Source: a bacterium (GTDB lineage Bacteria > Patescibacteriota > Minisyncoccia > Phycocordibacterales > Phycocordibacteraceae). From it: DNA of 40,537 nucleotides. The translations under genes and the position numbers were made by a program. Positions 8,522 through 17,275 of the stretch are shown here, piece by piece; position 1 is the first letter of the stretch, and each line of letters begins with the position of its first letter. The notes beneath the pieces were generated by a model. The model searched no databases, had not been told where the DNA came from, and worked only from the letters and a program-made list of their open reading frames with translations. Location of the stretch: NCBI GenBank assembly GCA_021789225.1, contig JAJYJQ010000005.1:1-40537 (forward strand), given 5' to 3'.

Positions 8522-8553
8522 ACAAAACCCGTCGCGCACGCGACGGGTTTTGT
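8522..8553. terminator. Bidirectional intrinsic terminator
   Basis: ACAAAACCCGTCGC GCAC GCGACGGGTTTTGT between convergent genes. Confidence 0.7.
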
Positions 8554-8576
8554 ATTGCGAACCCTGATCGTGAGCC

Positions 8577-11500
8577 CTATCGGCTCGCCGAGCTCGTGGC
8601 CGTAGTAGTGGCAGCGAGCAGCTCATCGAGCTTCGCTCGGGTCTTGGGGCCGAGGAGACCATACCCGATGGCTGCAGGTGAAGAGACAATGCCATATTTC
8701 AGCTGAAAGCGCTCCACTGCCTGCTCGGTCAGCGAGCCGAAGAGGTCGGTCTCGTGCCCGGGTGATCCGACACCGCTTTCCGCGATGCGCGTGTCAGGGT
8801 CGGCGTTGAGGAAGACCTGGAGCGTGCGCACGTCGGCTCCGGTCATACCCTTCTGAAGGTGGCGCGTGAATGCGGTCGTGGTCGCCGCGGCCGCCGTGCT
8901 GACACCGGTCGACGCCGAGGACGAGAACACCTCCGCAAGCTTCGCTCGGGTCTTGGGGCCGAGGAGGCCGTAGCCGGGCGTTCCGGAGGAGGCAATGCCG
9001 TATTTCGCTTGGAAGGCTTCAACGGCCGTGCGCGTCTGCGGCCCGAAGTAGCCGGTCTGCGTGACACCGAGCAGCGCCTGCAGGCGCTTCACGTCTGCGC
9101 CCCGCATGCCGACACCAAGCGCGATCGCGAACTGCGCCGAGATTGCAGCATGCGGACTCGCCGCGCTAGCGTTCGCAGATGCTGGCGCGGCAGACACCGC
9201 ACCAGTCACTCCGCCACTCACCGTCGAAGCTGTCGCGCCCGGGAGCGGGTTTGGCGCCCATGCGGTTCCGACAGGCAGCGTGCCCTGCGCACTCCCGCTG
9301 TTGGCAGGCGCAGCATTCGTGGTCGCATGCGCGGAACTCGAGTTCAGGCCCTCACCCTTGCTGTTGACGCCGGCGACTTCGTAGTAGTACGTCGTTGCTG
9401 CCGAGAGTCCGGAGTCTGTGTAGCTCGTCGACGTCTCACCCGTCTTTATCGCGGTCGTGAAGTTGGAATCCGTCGAGCTGCGGTAGATGGTGTAGCTCGT
9501 CGCCGAGGGCGATGCGGTCCATGAGAGCGTAATGCTCGAAGCGGACGCGGCGCTCGCCGAGAGCCCGGTCGGCGCATCGGGAACACCCGGCAGTACAGGG
9601 CCGTACTCGGTGAAGTGGTTCGTCTGCACGGTGAAGGTATGATTCACCGTATCGATGGTCGCCGCGACCGGCTCCCACTGCCCGGTACCGTTATCGAAGT
9701 AGCTGAGCTGTAGGTCGCTCGCCGTCGCGTTCGCCGGTAAGGTCGAGGGGTCATACGAGGTCGTGATCGAGACCATGCCATTGAGCGAGGTGATCGGCTT
9801 GCCGGATGGGTCAGTCACCACGATGTCGCGCACCGAGCCCGCAAGCGGCGTCTTGTTCGCCGAGGAAACCACGTTCGACGCGGTCGTGTACACGCTCACG
9901 GTGTCGGTCTGCTGCGAAGTGCCGAGCGCGTTTGGCGGGATGTTGATAGTGATGTTGCCGGTCGAGATCTGGCCGCCGGTCGTGTCGGTGATGGCGTAGA
10001 CAGTGGGCGCAGCGACCGCGCAGCCGCTCTGAGCGGCGAGCGTGAGGTTCTTGGTGTCGCCCGCAGTCGCCGAAACGGCCGCACCGCGCGGGTGGCACGC
10101 ACCCTGCGCTGTGAGGCTCCAGGTCGAGCCAGGCGTGACATTGAGCGAGTAGTGGCCAGCATCGTCCGCCTGTATGCCGATCTGCGTCGAGGTCGCGACG
10201 CCTGTCTGCACGGCACTCACCCATGCTTTCGCGATACCTGCCCCGCCGCTGTCCTGCACCGTACCGGAGATGGTCGACCCTGCGGCCGTGAGCGTGAAGT
10301 CCTGCGTGGTGTTGCCGGAGACGGCGACCGTAGCGTCGCCCTGATCCGGAATGTAGTTGAGCGAGCGCACGCCGACGTTATAGGTCTTGCCATCCGGCAC
10401 CGAGAGCGAGTAATTGCCGCTTGCGTCGGTGAGCGTCGAGAAGAAGCCCGGACCATCGCTACGGCTCGCCCACACGTTGATGTTCGCAACGCCCGGACCG
10501 CCCGAGGTGACCGAGCCTGAAAGTGTCGCGAGCGTGGTCGAAGCGGTCGCGTCGAAGGTGATGTTGGTCGTGCCCCCACCCGTGATCGTCACCCCCGTCT
10601 GGCTGCCGAACTGCCCGAGCCCCGGGGAATTCGCCTGCACGGTGTAGTGCGTGCCCGCAGGCAGCGTGATGTCCGCTATCTTGTCCGTGCCGGTCGTCGT
10701 CCATGAGTTGGTGCCGTTGCCCATCCCTGTCGTCGAGTCGAAGGCACCGGCAAAAAGCGAGAGGCCGGACGCGTGATGAATGGTGAGGTGGAGCGTGCCT
10801 TGTGCGCCGAGTGTCCAGTCGATGCTGCTCGCATCAGCCGAGGAGATATCGACCGCCTGCTCAGCGAGTCCGCCGGTCGAAGGCGACCAGCCGCTTACCT
10901 TGTACGTACCCGCCGGAAGATAGAGCGTGTAGGAACCATTCGCATCCGTCTGCGTGCCGTTGCCGCCCGAGGTCCCTCCTGTGCCGTACGCGCCTATGTT
11001 CATGCCCGCAACGCCCACACCGCCCACCGTGACCGTACCCGAGACGGTCTTCAGAGCGCCGGTGTTGACGGTGAAGGTGACCGAAGGATTCGAACCGTTG
11101 GTCACAGTAGCGGTCTGCGCCGTGAACGGGCCGAAGCCCGGCGCGAAGCCCTGCACCGAGTACGTGCCTGGCGAGACGTAGATCTTCGCCGCGCCATTCG
11201 TGTCGGTCATCGCGTTGCCGAAGCCGTTACCGCCGTTTGCGAAGACCGGCGCGCCCTTGATCTTCGTGCCACTGGACGTCTGGACGAGCACGTTCACATA
11301 CGAGGTCGGCGCAGCAAGCGCGATGGTTTTATTCGTCGTCGCGCCAGAAATAGCGACCGGGAACTCGGCCGGTGCGCCATGCCCGGGTCGGCTCACATCG
11401 ACTGTCACCGTGCCGGCAGGCACCTTGAATTGGTAGCTGTTGCCGTTATTGGGCGAGCAGATCATGTCCTGCGGGCCCATGAAGATGCCGCCGCCTGAAC

Positions 11501-13295
11501 GCGAGACGCCGACACACGCGTTCGTGATCGCACTGCCATTCGTATCCTGGAGCGTCACGTTGAGCGTCTTATCCGCGAGCGTGTACGCGAAGGTGCCGAG
11601 ACTCGCGGACGAGGACGCTGCCGTGAGGTTGAGCGATGGGAGCTGCGGCGCCCAGTACTTGTTGCCTGAGCCATCGGTGATATTGCCGCTCGCGCCAAAC
11701 TGACCGCCCATGACATTGAAGTTCCAGCTCTTGCCACTGTCGATACGGATGCGCGCATAGCCGTGGCCGCTGCCATCGAAGCCCTGCGTCGTGCCGGTCA
11801 GCGTCGTGTAGATCGGTGAAAACGATTGGTTGTCAGCGCTGTACGCCTGAACGAACGCCTTGGCACCCGCTACCGCGCTCGGAAGATTGACCTGAACGGT
11901 CGAGGTGGAATTCGGCACGCCGAAGACCAGGGTCGTCGTCGCCGTCTGCCCTACCCCGCCAGAGGAAACGAGGTTCACCTGCTTCATCCCTGGCGGGAGG
12001 AAGGTATTGTAGAAGTCCGTCGAGGTCGCGGAAAACGGCTCGACGCTCACCATGTAGTTGCAGTCGAGAATCTTCTGATAGTGTGCGACACCGTTGCTGT
12101 CGAGCCACTGCGTGCCCATGAAATACTGCCGGTCGGGACAGCCCGCGCCTACCTTTACCTGCGCACGCTCACCCGCCGTAAGCGCGGTCGTGCCGCCCGC
12201 CCCATCGGATTTCAAGACTTGCACGTTGAGCGTGTTGGTCCCGCCGATGTAGACGGTGTCATTGGGTGGCGGCGCGCCACTGCCGTAGTCGGACTGCTCG
12301 AAACCAAAGTAGGAACCGTCGATGAGCCCGTTGTTGCTCTTCGTCGTGAAAACCGAAAACGGACGGTACGTGTCGGCGGTCGCAGGGTTCGTGAGACCGG
12401 CGACCGTCACCGTGAGCACGTCGCCCGCATTCACCGGCGCGTTCGAGACCGTAAAGATGACACGCTTCGTGCCGCCCGGGTCGCTTGAGGTTGCCACCGC
12501 GCCGACCGCGATCTGCGCAGCCGTGTTGTTTGAGATGTTTTGCGTCGATGCGGTCGAGGTCGCATGGTCAACGTTGTAGACAGAGGGAAAGTTTATGACG
12601 ACCTTGCCGCCGACCGAGATCTGCGTAGCCGTCGTGATGGAGAACGTGTACGAGACGCCCGTCGCGCTCGCCACAGTACTCGAGGGCGTGATCTTGGAGT
12701 TGCTGTCCGACACGAGCGCACCGCCCGCGCGGATAAGATTCACCGTGGAGGTCGCGTTGAATTGGTCGCTCATGAGCGGCGCGCCGGCAGCCTGCATAGG
12801 GTTCGTCGTCGTGCCGGCCTGCAGGTTCCACTTGAGCCCGCTCATCTGCGCGAGCTGCCCCTGCGCGTTGTTGATGCCGCCGAGCGTCACCGAGAATGTC
12901 GTTCCGGCGGGCACCGTGCTCGACGCGTAGCCGTAGATGACCGTGCCGTTCTGACTCTGACCGGCACTCACGCCGAGCGCATGCGTTGAGGTCGAGGTGA
13001 CGAGCACGATGCTCGACGAAGCCACGACGCTCGGCGTGCCGATACTAAACGGCACCGCCTGCTGCACCGACGGCAGCAGGAATTTCACCAGCGCGCCTTC
13101 GTTAATCTGCCCGGTCGTCGTCGCCGTAAAGACCCACTGCGCGTTCGTCGCGCCGATGAGGTTATCGGTCGCAGCCGTTTTTGGTGCGGCCGTGAGCAGG
13201 TCGGCCGCATACGCGGCGTGCACGAACCCGAACATACTTATAATGAGAGTGCCCACGACGAGCAGAGAGCGCGTGCGCATAGCGAGAGTTGGCAA
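8577..13295 (-). CDS. Giant secreted cell-surface protein: signal peptide, carboxypeptidase-regulatory-like repeats, fibronectin type III domain, two C-terminal peptidoglycan-binding domains
   Basis: 1572 aa; signal RTRSLLVVGTLIISMFGFVHAAYAA; repeats like VSGTVTVGGVGVAGMNIGAYG / LSGSVTSGGPGVANINVWA / ISGTVQDSGGAGIAKAWV; FN3 DAPTGLSASAASASSITLSWTASPSATSYTIYRS; two PG-binding copies GADVKRLQALLG... and GADVRTLQVFLN...GYGLLGPKTRAKL. Confidence 0.85.
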   Translation of the reverse strand: MPTLAMRTRSLLVVGTLIISMFGFVHAAYAADLLTAAPKTAATDNLIGATNAQWVFTATTTGQINEGALVKFLLPSVQQAVPFSIGTPSVVASSSIVLVTSTSTHALGVSAGQSQNGTVIYGYASSTVPAGTTFSVTLGGINNAQGQLAQMSGLKWNLQAGTTTNPMQAAGAPLMSDQFNATSTVNLIRAGGALVSDSNSKITPSSTVASATGVSYTFSITTATQISVGGKVVINFPSVYNVDHATSTASTQNISNNTAAQIAVGAVATSSDPGGTKRVIFTVSNAPVNAGDVLTVTVAGLTNPATADTYRPFSVFTTKSNNGLIDGSYFGFEQSDYGSGAPPPNDTVYIGGTNTLNVQVLKSDGAGGTTALTAGERAQVKVGAGCPDRQYFMGTQWLDSNGVAHYQKILDCNYMVSVEPFSATSTDFYNTFLPPGMKQVNLVSSGGVGQTATTTLVFGVPNSTSTVQVNLPSAVAGAKAFVQAYSADNQSFSPIYTTLTGTTQGFDGSGHGYARIRIDSGKSWNFNVMGGQFGASGNITDGSGNKYWAPQLPSLNLTAASSSASLGTFAYTLADKTLNVTLQDTNGSAITNACVGVSRSGGGIFMGPQDMICSPNNGNSYQFKVPAGTVTVDVSRPGHGAPAEFPVAISGATTNKTIALAAPTSYVNVLVQTSSGTKIKGAPVFANGGNGFGNAMTDTNGAAKIYVSPGTYSVQGFAPGFGPFTAQTATVTNGSNPSVTFTVNTGALKTVSGTVTVGGVGVAGMNIGAYGTGGTSGGNGTQTDANGSYTLYLPAGTYKVSGWSPSTGGLAEQAVDISSADASSIDWTLGAQGTLHLTIHHASGLSLFAGAFDSTTGMGNGTNSWTTTGTDKIADITLPAGTHYTVQANSPGLGQFGSQTGVTITGGGTTNITFDATASTTLATLSGSVTSGGPGVANINVWASRSDGPGFFSTLTDASGNYSLSVPDGKTYNVGVRSLNYIPDQGDATVAVSGNTTQDFTLTAAGSTISGTVQDSGGAGIAKAWVSAVQTGVATSTQIGIQADDAGHYSLNVTPGSTWSLTAQGACHPRGAAVSATAGDTKNLTLAAQSGCAVAAPTVYAITDTTGGQISTGNITINIPPNALGTSQQTDTVSVYTTASNVVSSANKTPLAGSVRDIVVTDPSGKPITSLNGMVSITTSYDPSTLPANATASDLQLSYFDNGTGQWEPVAATIDTVNHTFTVQTNHFTEYGPVLPGVPDAPTGLSASAASASSITLSWTASPSATSYTIYRSSTDSNFTTAIKTGETSTSYTDSGLSAATTYYYEVAGVNSKGEGLNSSSAHATTNAAPANSGSAQGTLPVGTAWAPNPLPGATASTVSGGVTGAVSAAPASANASAASPHAAISAQFAIALGVGMRGADVKRLQALLGVTQTGYFGPQTRTAVEAFQAKYGIASSGTPGYGLLGPKTRAKLAEVFSSSASTGVSTAAAATTTAFTRHLQKGMTGADVRTLQVFLNADPDTRIAESGVGSPGHETDLFGSLTEQAVERFQLKYGIVSSPAAIGYGLLGPKTRAKLDELLAATTTATSSASR
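8632..8980 (-). repeat. DNA direct repeat inside duplicated PG-binding domains
   Basis: CTTCGCTCGGGTCTTGGGGCCGAGGAG occurs near 8632 and near 8940. Confidence 0.75.
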
Positions 13296-13429
13296 ATCAG
13301 GTATCTGGTAAGTGACCTACTTGGACTTCAAGAGTCTCTGCGCTCATTATAGGCACGGTCTCTGCGCCGCAACCACGATTTCTCGCACCCTGTGCATAAC
13401 GAAGACAAAACGGAAAAGGTCCGCGCCTG

Positions 13430-14534
13430 TGCATAAGGCCACTAACATATTGCACTCCTTAAGCACAGGAGCGCATGCGCATACGAAGCAATCTGAAAGG
13501 GACTAAGGGCTGGTTGTATATGCGGGAGCGAAGCATACGCTTCCGGTATATGATCACTGAGACAGCGAAGAGGCGGGCGACGATCCTCACGTTCTGGAAG
13601 AAGTATGGTCTGGAAGCGACTGAAGCGGCATACGGAGTGAAGCGGCGCACCCTCTTCAACTGGCAGAAGGCGCTCAAGAAAGGGCGGGGCAAGCTGGAGG
13701 CGCTCAATGCGGGAAGTCGGGCGCCTAAGACAAGGCGCGCTCGCTCCTGGGACCCGCGCATCCTCGAAGAGCTGCGTCGCCTCCGATACAACCACCCCAA
13801 TCTCGGCAAGGAGAAGCTCCACCCGCTGCTCGCTGCATTCTGTACGAGACACCGGCTCAAAGCTCCCGGTGTCCGTACCATCGGCCGTCTCATCACGGAC
13901 CTGGGCGGCCTCCGCCTGGTCCCGCTCCGCATCACCGGCACCGGACGGATCACCCCGCTCACTAAAGCTAAGAACCTGCGCAAACCCAAGGGATTAGTCG
14001 CACGGTATCCAGGCCATGTGGTCGCTCTCGACACCTTCGAAGAGCATATCAACGGGACGAGACGCTATGTCATCACTTTCATCGACCTCCATACCCGTTT
14101 CGGGTTCGCCTTTGCCACCTCCTCGCATGCTTCCAAGGCAGCCGCCGACTTCTTCGCCCTCTGCCAGTCGGTCTTTCCGTTCCCGTTCACCTTCGTCCTA
14201 ACCGACAACGGCTCGGAGTTCAAGAAGCACTTCAGCGCAGCGCTCCTTGACCTCCACCTCACGCACTATCACACCCGCCCGAGGACACCCAAGCAGAACG
14301 CGCATTCGGAACGGTTCAACCGCACGGTGCAAGAAGAATTCGCCAACTATCACCGCCATGACCTCTGGATGGATATCGAGGCCTTCAATCGCAAGCTGTT
14401 TGCCTGGCTCTTCTGGTACAACAGCGAGCGGGCGCACTATGCGTTTGGCAACAAGCTCTCGCCGCTTCAATTCATGGTATCGTTAGACCCGAAGACATTA
14501 CCCGCGGAGTGCAAAAGTGGGTGGCCTCATACAT
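13430..14534 (+). mobile_element. Insertion sequence with rve/DDE transposase and terminal inverted repeats
   Basis: Left TGCATAAGGCCACTAACATATTGCACTC (13430-13457) versus reverse complement of right end TGTATGAGGCCACCCACTTTTGCACTC (about 14507-14533). Confidence 0.75.
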
Positions 14535-14542
14535 TGAATTGA
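13475..14542 (+). CDS. Transposase with integrase catalytic core (IS481-like)
   Basis: 355 aa; HTH-like KYGLEATEAAYGVKRRTLFNWQKAL; DDE motifs VVALDTFEEHI, FVLTDNGSEFKKHF, TPKQNAHSERFNRTVQEEF; SD CAGGAG upstream. Confidence 0.88.
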   Translation: MRIRSNLKGTKGWLYMRERSIRFRYMITETAKRRATILTFWKKYGLEATEAAYGVKRRTLFNWQKALKKGRGKLEALNAGSRAPKTRRARSWDPRILEELRRLRYNHPNLGKEKLHPLLAAFCTRHRLKAPGVRTIGRLITDLGGLRLVPLRITGTGRITPLTKAKNLRKPKGLVARYPGHVVALDTFEEHINGTRRYVITFIDLHTRFGFAFATSSHASKAAADFFALCQSVFPFPFTFVLTDNGSEFKKHFSAALLDLHLTHYHTRPRTPKQNAHSERFNRTVQEEFANYHRHDLWMDIEAFNRKLFAWLFWYNSERAHYAFGNKLSPLQFMVSLDPKTLPAECKSGWPHTLN

Positions 14543-14581
14543 AAAGATGCGGGAGATACAGTACTCTGTGCTTGTGCCGCT

Positions 14582-14706
14582 GTATGGCCTTGCTAGAGCT
14601 TGGCTATGCAGCGGCCTCATCAGCCGATGTATGGCACTCCCGAAAGGTCGGCCATACCTCGGCCAGGTTCCTTGCCGCTGTATGGCCTCACAAAGTTCGG
14701 CCATAC
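14582..14706. repeat. Three tandem imperfect palindromic units around GTATGGCC...GGCCATAC
   Basis: GTATGGCC/GGCTATGC (14582-14609), GTATGGC/GCCATAC (14629-14657), GTATGGCC/GGCCATAC (14680-14706); unit spacing 47 and 51 bp. Confidence 0.7.
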
Positions 14707-14763
14707 CTCGGCTCGTTCGGAGGATATGAATGAACGAGAACGTTCTTCATATCTCCTCACTTC

Positions 14764-14839
14764 GCCGATGTAGCTCAGTTGGTAGAGCACGTCCATGGTA
14801 AGGACGGGGTCGCCGGTTCAAGCCCGGCCATCGGCTCCA
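14764..14839 (+). tRNA. tRNA-Thr(GGT) with encoded CCA
   Basis: GCCGATG...CATCGGC-T-CCA, anticodon loop ATGGTAA (GGT). Confidence 0.93.
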
Positions 14840-14905
14840 GAAATTATCAACAGCAGACCTTCGCGCATTCGTCTTGGTGGTCTACAGTTCCGGTATACTG
14901 CGGGT

Positions 14906-15355
14906 ATGTCCCCGAAAAAGCCGCGCACGCCGTGTCGAACGTGTGGAAAGGAACCGAAGCGTGCAGGGTATCTCTATTGCAGCAACGTCTGCCAGCAAGA
15001 GTTTCAATATCGTGCCTATATCGAGAGATGGAAAAAAGGAAAAGAGTCAGGATTGCTAGCGCTCGGCGTTGTGTCTGCACCGGTAAAGAGATATCTACGT
15101 GAAAAGTTCAATGATAAATGCTGTTTGTGCGGATGGTCCGAAGTGAATCCTAAAACGGGATTGGTGCCACTGGTAGCGGACCATATAGACGGAGACTGGC
15201 AAAACAATACGGAAGAGAATCTCCGTCTCGTCTGCCCGAATTGCGATTCACTGAGTCCGACCTACGCTGCGCTTAATAAAGGGAACGGTCGGCCGAATCG
15301 AGCGTTGAGCAAGCGCTATCGTACGGCGCGAGCACAGAAGCAAGAGAAGTTGTGA
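14906..15355 (+). CDS. HNH endonuclease domain protein with N-terminal zinc ribbon
   Basis: CRTCGKEPKRAGYLYCSNVCQQ...CCLCGWSE...LVADHIDGDWQNNTEENLRLVCPNCDS; start at 14906 behind TATACT. Confidence 0.85.
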   Translation: MSPKKPRTPCRTCGKEPKRAGYLYCSNVCQQEFQYRAYIERWKKGKESGLLALGVVSAPVKRYLREKFNDKCCLCGWSEVNPKTGLVPLVADHIDGDWQNNTEENLRLVCPNCDSLSPTYAALNKGNGRPNRALSKRYRTARAQKQEKL

Positions 15356-15481
15356 GAAAAGGCACGGTGCGGTATGCTTTGCGTACTCTCATTTGCCGGA
15401 GTAAGCAAAGCTTGCTCCAGCTGCGTTCGGGTATTGTGTGAAAAGCCGCAATGCAGTATCTTTTCACACATACCCTCACTT

Positions 15482-15557
15482 GCCGGAGTAGCTCAGTTGG
15501 TAGAGCAGTGGTATCGTAAACCACAGGTCATCGGTTCAAGCCCGATCTCCGGCTCCA
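15482..15557 (+). tRNA. tRNA-Thr(CGT) with encoded CCA
   Basis: GCCGGAG...CTCCGGC-T-CCA, anticodon loop ATCGTAA (CGT). Confidence 0.93.
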
Positions 15558-15558
15558 A

Positions 15559-16139
15559 GTGAAGAAACAGTACTCTATTGTTAGTTATCTCGAGGGTGTT
15601 GAGTACGAGCGCGTGCGCACTCTCCAAAGAGCGCTGTTCGAACGTACCGGATCACGAGCATGTTTGGATGATTGGGAGCCGCACCTTACCGTGGGTAGCG
15701 GCGTCTGGGTGTCTGATGAGGAACGTGCTGAAGTGGAAGATGCCCTCACGCGTATCGCAGCCGACACGAAACCTTTCTCAGTCGCACTTAAAGGATTCCG
15801 CGGTCGTGCAGATCGTATCGTAAGGGCGGAGCGGGCGAGGCTACTACTCCGTATGTCTTGGAATTAAACGCCACGGTTGGTACATCGCTTCAGGAACTCG
15901 TTGAGAAGATACGGCGAGATGTTACATCGAAGCAGGAGCTCTGGTACGTTATGCCCGAGCCGTACGCACCGCACGTCGCCGTCGCGTTTCGTGATCTTTC
16001 GAAAGAAGGGTACGAGAAAGGGTTTGCGTATCTGCAACAATCGGATTACCAAGACACAATCACGCTCTCGCATGTGGCGCTCGTCGAGCGTACGCCGCGT
16101 GGAGATGTCGAATACAAGCGGTTCGTTTTTGAAGGTTAG
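15559..16139 (+). pseudogene. 2'-5' RNA ligase / 2H phosphoesterase-like gene split by a frameshift
   Basis: Frame 1 HLTVGSG (first HxT motif), frame 2 continues GEATTPYVLELNATVGTSLQELVEKIR...PHVAVAF (second H motif); break near 15815-15840; GTG start 1 nt after tRNA-Thr CCA. Confidence 0.65.
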
Positions 16140-16146
16140 GAACAAA

Positions 16147-16175
16147 ACGCGCGCGGCCCGCAGGGCCGCGCGCGT
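16147..16175. terminator. GC-rich perfect hairpin
   Basis: ACGCGCGCGGCCC GCA GGGCCGCGCGCGT, 13-bp stem, ends 2 nt before TATAGT. Confidence 0.5.
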
Positions 16176-16193
16176 GTTATAGTTACAGGCGTT

Positions 16194-16799
16194 ATGGTTA
16201 TCTCCGCCTCCACCAGCTATAAGAAGGCGACCCAGGCCTTGAATTTCTATGCCCTCAAAAAGGGCGGGAAAATCAACAAGATGAAGGCGATAAAGCTCAT
16301 CTATTTCGCCGATCGCCTGCATTTGCGCAAGTACGGGCGTCCTATCGTCGGGGATGCCTATTTCGCCATGAAGTTGGGTCCGGTGGGATCGCGCACGAAG
16401 CGCGTCGCCGAACTCGACACGATGCCAGAAGAGGCGCTCGCGTATGCGAAGAAATACATAAAACCTGCTGATGAAAAGAAGCAGTCACTCGTGTCTCTGC
16501 GGCCGGTTGACGCCGACTTATTTTCACAAACCGATCTTGAGTGTCTCGAAACGGTATACGCGCAGTTTTCCGATAAGGATCAATTCGAACTCGCTGAGCT
16601 GAGCCACCGATATCCAGAATGGTTCAAGCATGAGCACGCTCTCGAGGCGGGGAAGAAACGAGTGCCAATGGATTATGACGATTTCTTTTCTGACACCGAG
16701 AAGGACGATCCTTTATTCGCACAGAGTAAGGCAGATTTGAATCTGGCGAAAGATTCGTTTGATGAGCTTCGGGAGGTTTCGACATTCTTTGGTCGATAA
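16194..16799 (+). CDS. Panacea (DUF4065)-domain putative antitoxin
   Basis: ALNFYALKKGGKINKMKAIKLIYFADRLHLRKYGRPIVGDAYFAMKLGPVGSRTKRV is a Panacea/SocA-like signature. Confidence 0.85.
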   Translation: MVISASTSYKKATQALNFYALKKGGKINKMKAIKLIYFADRLHLRKYGRPIVGDAYFAMKLGPVGSRTKRVAELDTMPEEALAYAKKYIKPADEKKQSLVSLRPVDADLFSQTDLECLETVYAQFSDKDQFELAELSHRYPEWFKHEHALEAGKKRVPMDYDDFFSDTEKDDPLFAQSKADLNLAKDSFDELREVSTFFGR

Positions 16800-16811
16800 T
16801 TCCTCGCTCTC

Positions 16812-17255
16812 ATGGATATTCCGGTCAAGGTACGCGTACCCTTGTGCATCGAACAGGGGTCGATCTTCAACTTCCATATGGAGGTTGAAGGTGTGAATCG
16901 ACAATCTAAAAACCGCTATTTCGTCGTCCTGAACCGGAATCCTAAAACGGACACAGCGCTCGTTCTCGTCACCTCGACGACGCAGATTGAGAAGCGCAGA
17001 GAATTTGTAAAGCGCGCCGGAATCAGTGAGAAGACCATAGTGGCGGTGTCGCCGGAAGAGTACGCGGTCTTTACGGCTGAGAGTGCGTTCAACTGCAATG
17101 ATGTTATTGAAGTGAACATGTCTGAACTCATCCGCAAGGTTGAGGACGGTGGGTCTATGAACTATCCGAAAATTCCAGAGAGCATACTTGCTAAGATTCT
17201 CGCCGGCGTTGATCAGAGTCCTCGCGTAGCTCCCGCGCTTAAGAAACTGCTTTAA
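16812..17255 (+). CDS. Putative PemK/MazF-like toxin partner
   Basis: 147 aa; [35 protein letters not shown]...[24 protein letters not shown]; 12 nt downstream of the Panacea gene. Confidence 0.55.
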   Translation: MDIPVKVRVPLCIEQGSIFNFHMEVEGVNRQSKNRYFVVLNRNPKTDTALVLVTSTTQIEKRREFVKRAGISEKTIVAVSPEEYAVFTAESAFNCNDVIEVNMSELIRKVEDGGSMNYPKIPESILAKILAGVDQSPRVAPALKKLL

Positions 17256-17262
17256 CCTTTGC

Positions 17263-17268
17263 TATAAT
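17263..17268 (+). promoter_or_regulatory. -10 TATAAT, 7 nt before prfB ATG 17276
   Basis: TTTGCTATAATCGGCGCCATG (extended TGC). Confidence 0.65.
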
Positions 17269-17275
17269 CGGCGCC

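Noticed and set aside
8859-12989. Series of plus-strand ORFs (221, 142, 241, 220, 149 aa) opposite the giant surface protein
   Set aside because: All lie antisense to a continuous 1572-codon frame with clear secreted-domain features; Arg-rich shadow composition.
13389-13437. Direct repeat CCTGTGCATAA left of the IS as a target-site duplication
   Set aside because: Both copies lie on the same side of the transposase and one overlaps the terminal inverted repeat; no matching copy beyond the right end.
14582-14753. Possible CRISPR-like array near tRNA-Thr
   Set aside because: Only three degenerate palindromic units, no uniform repeat/spacer alternation, and no cas genes in the window.
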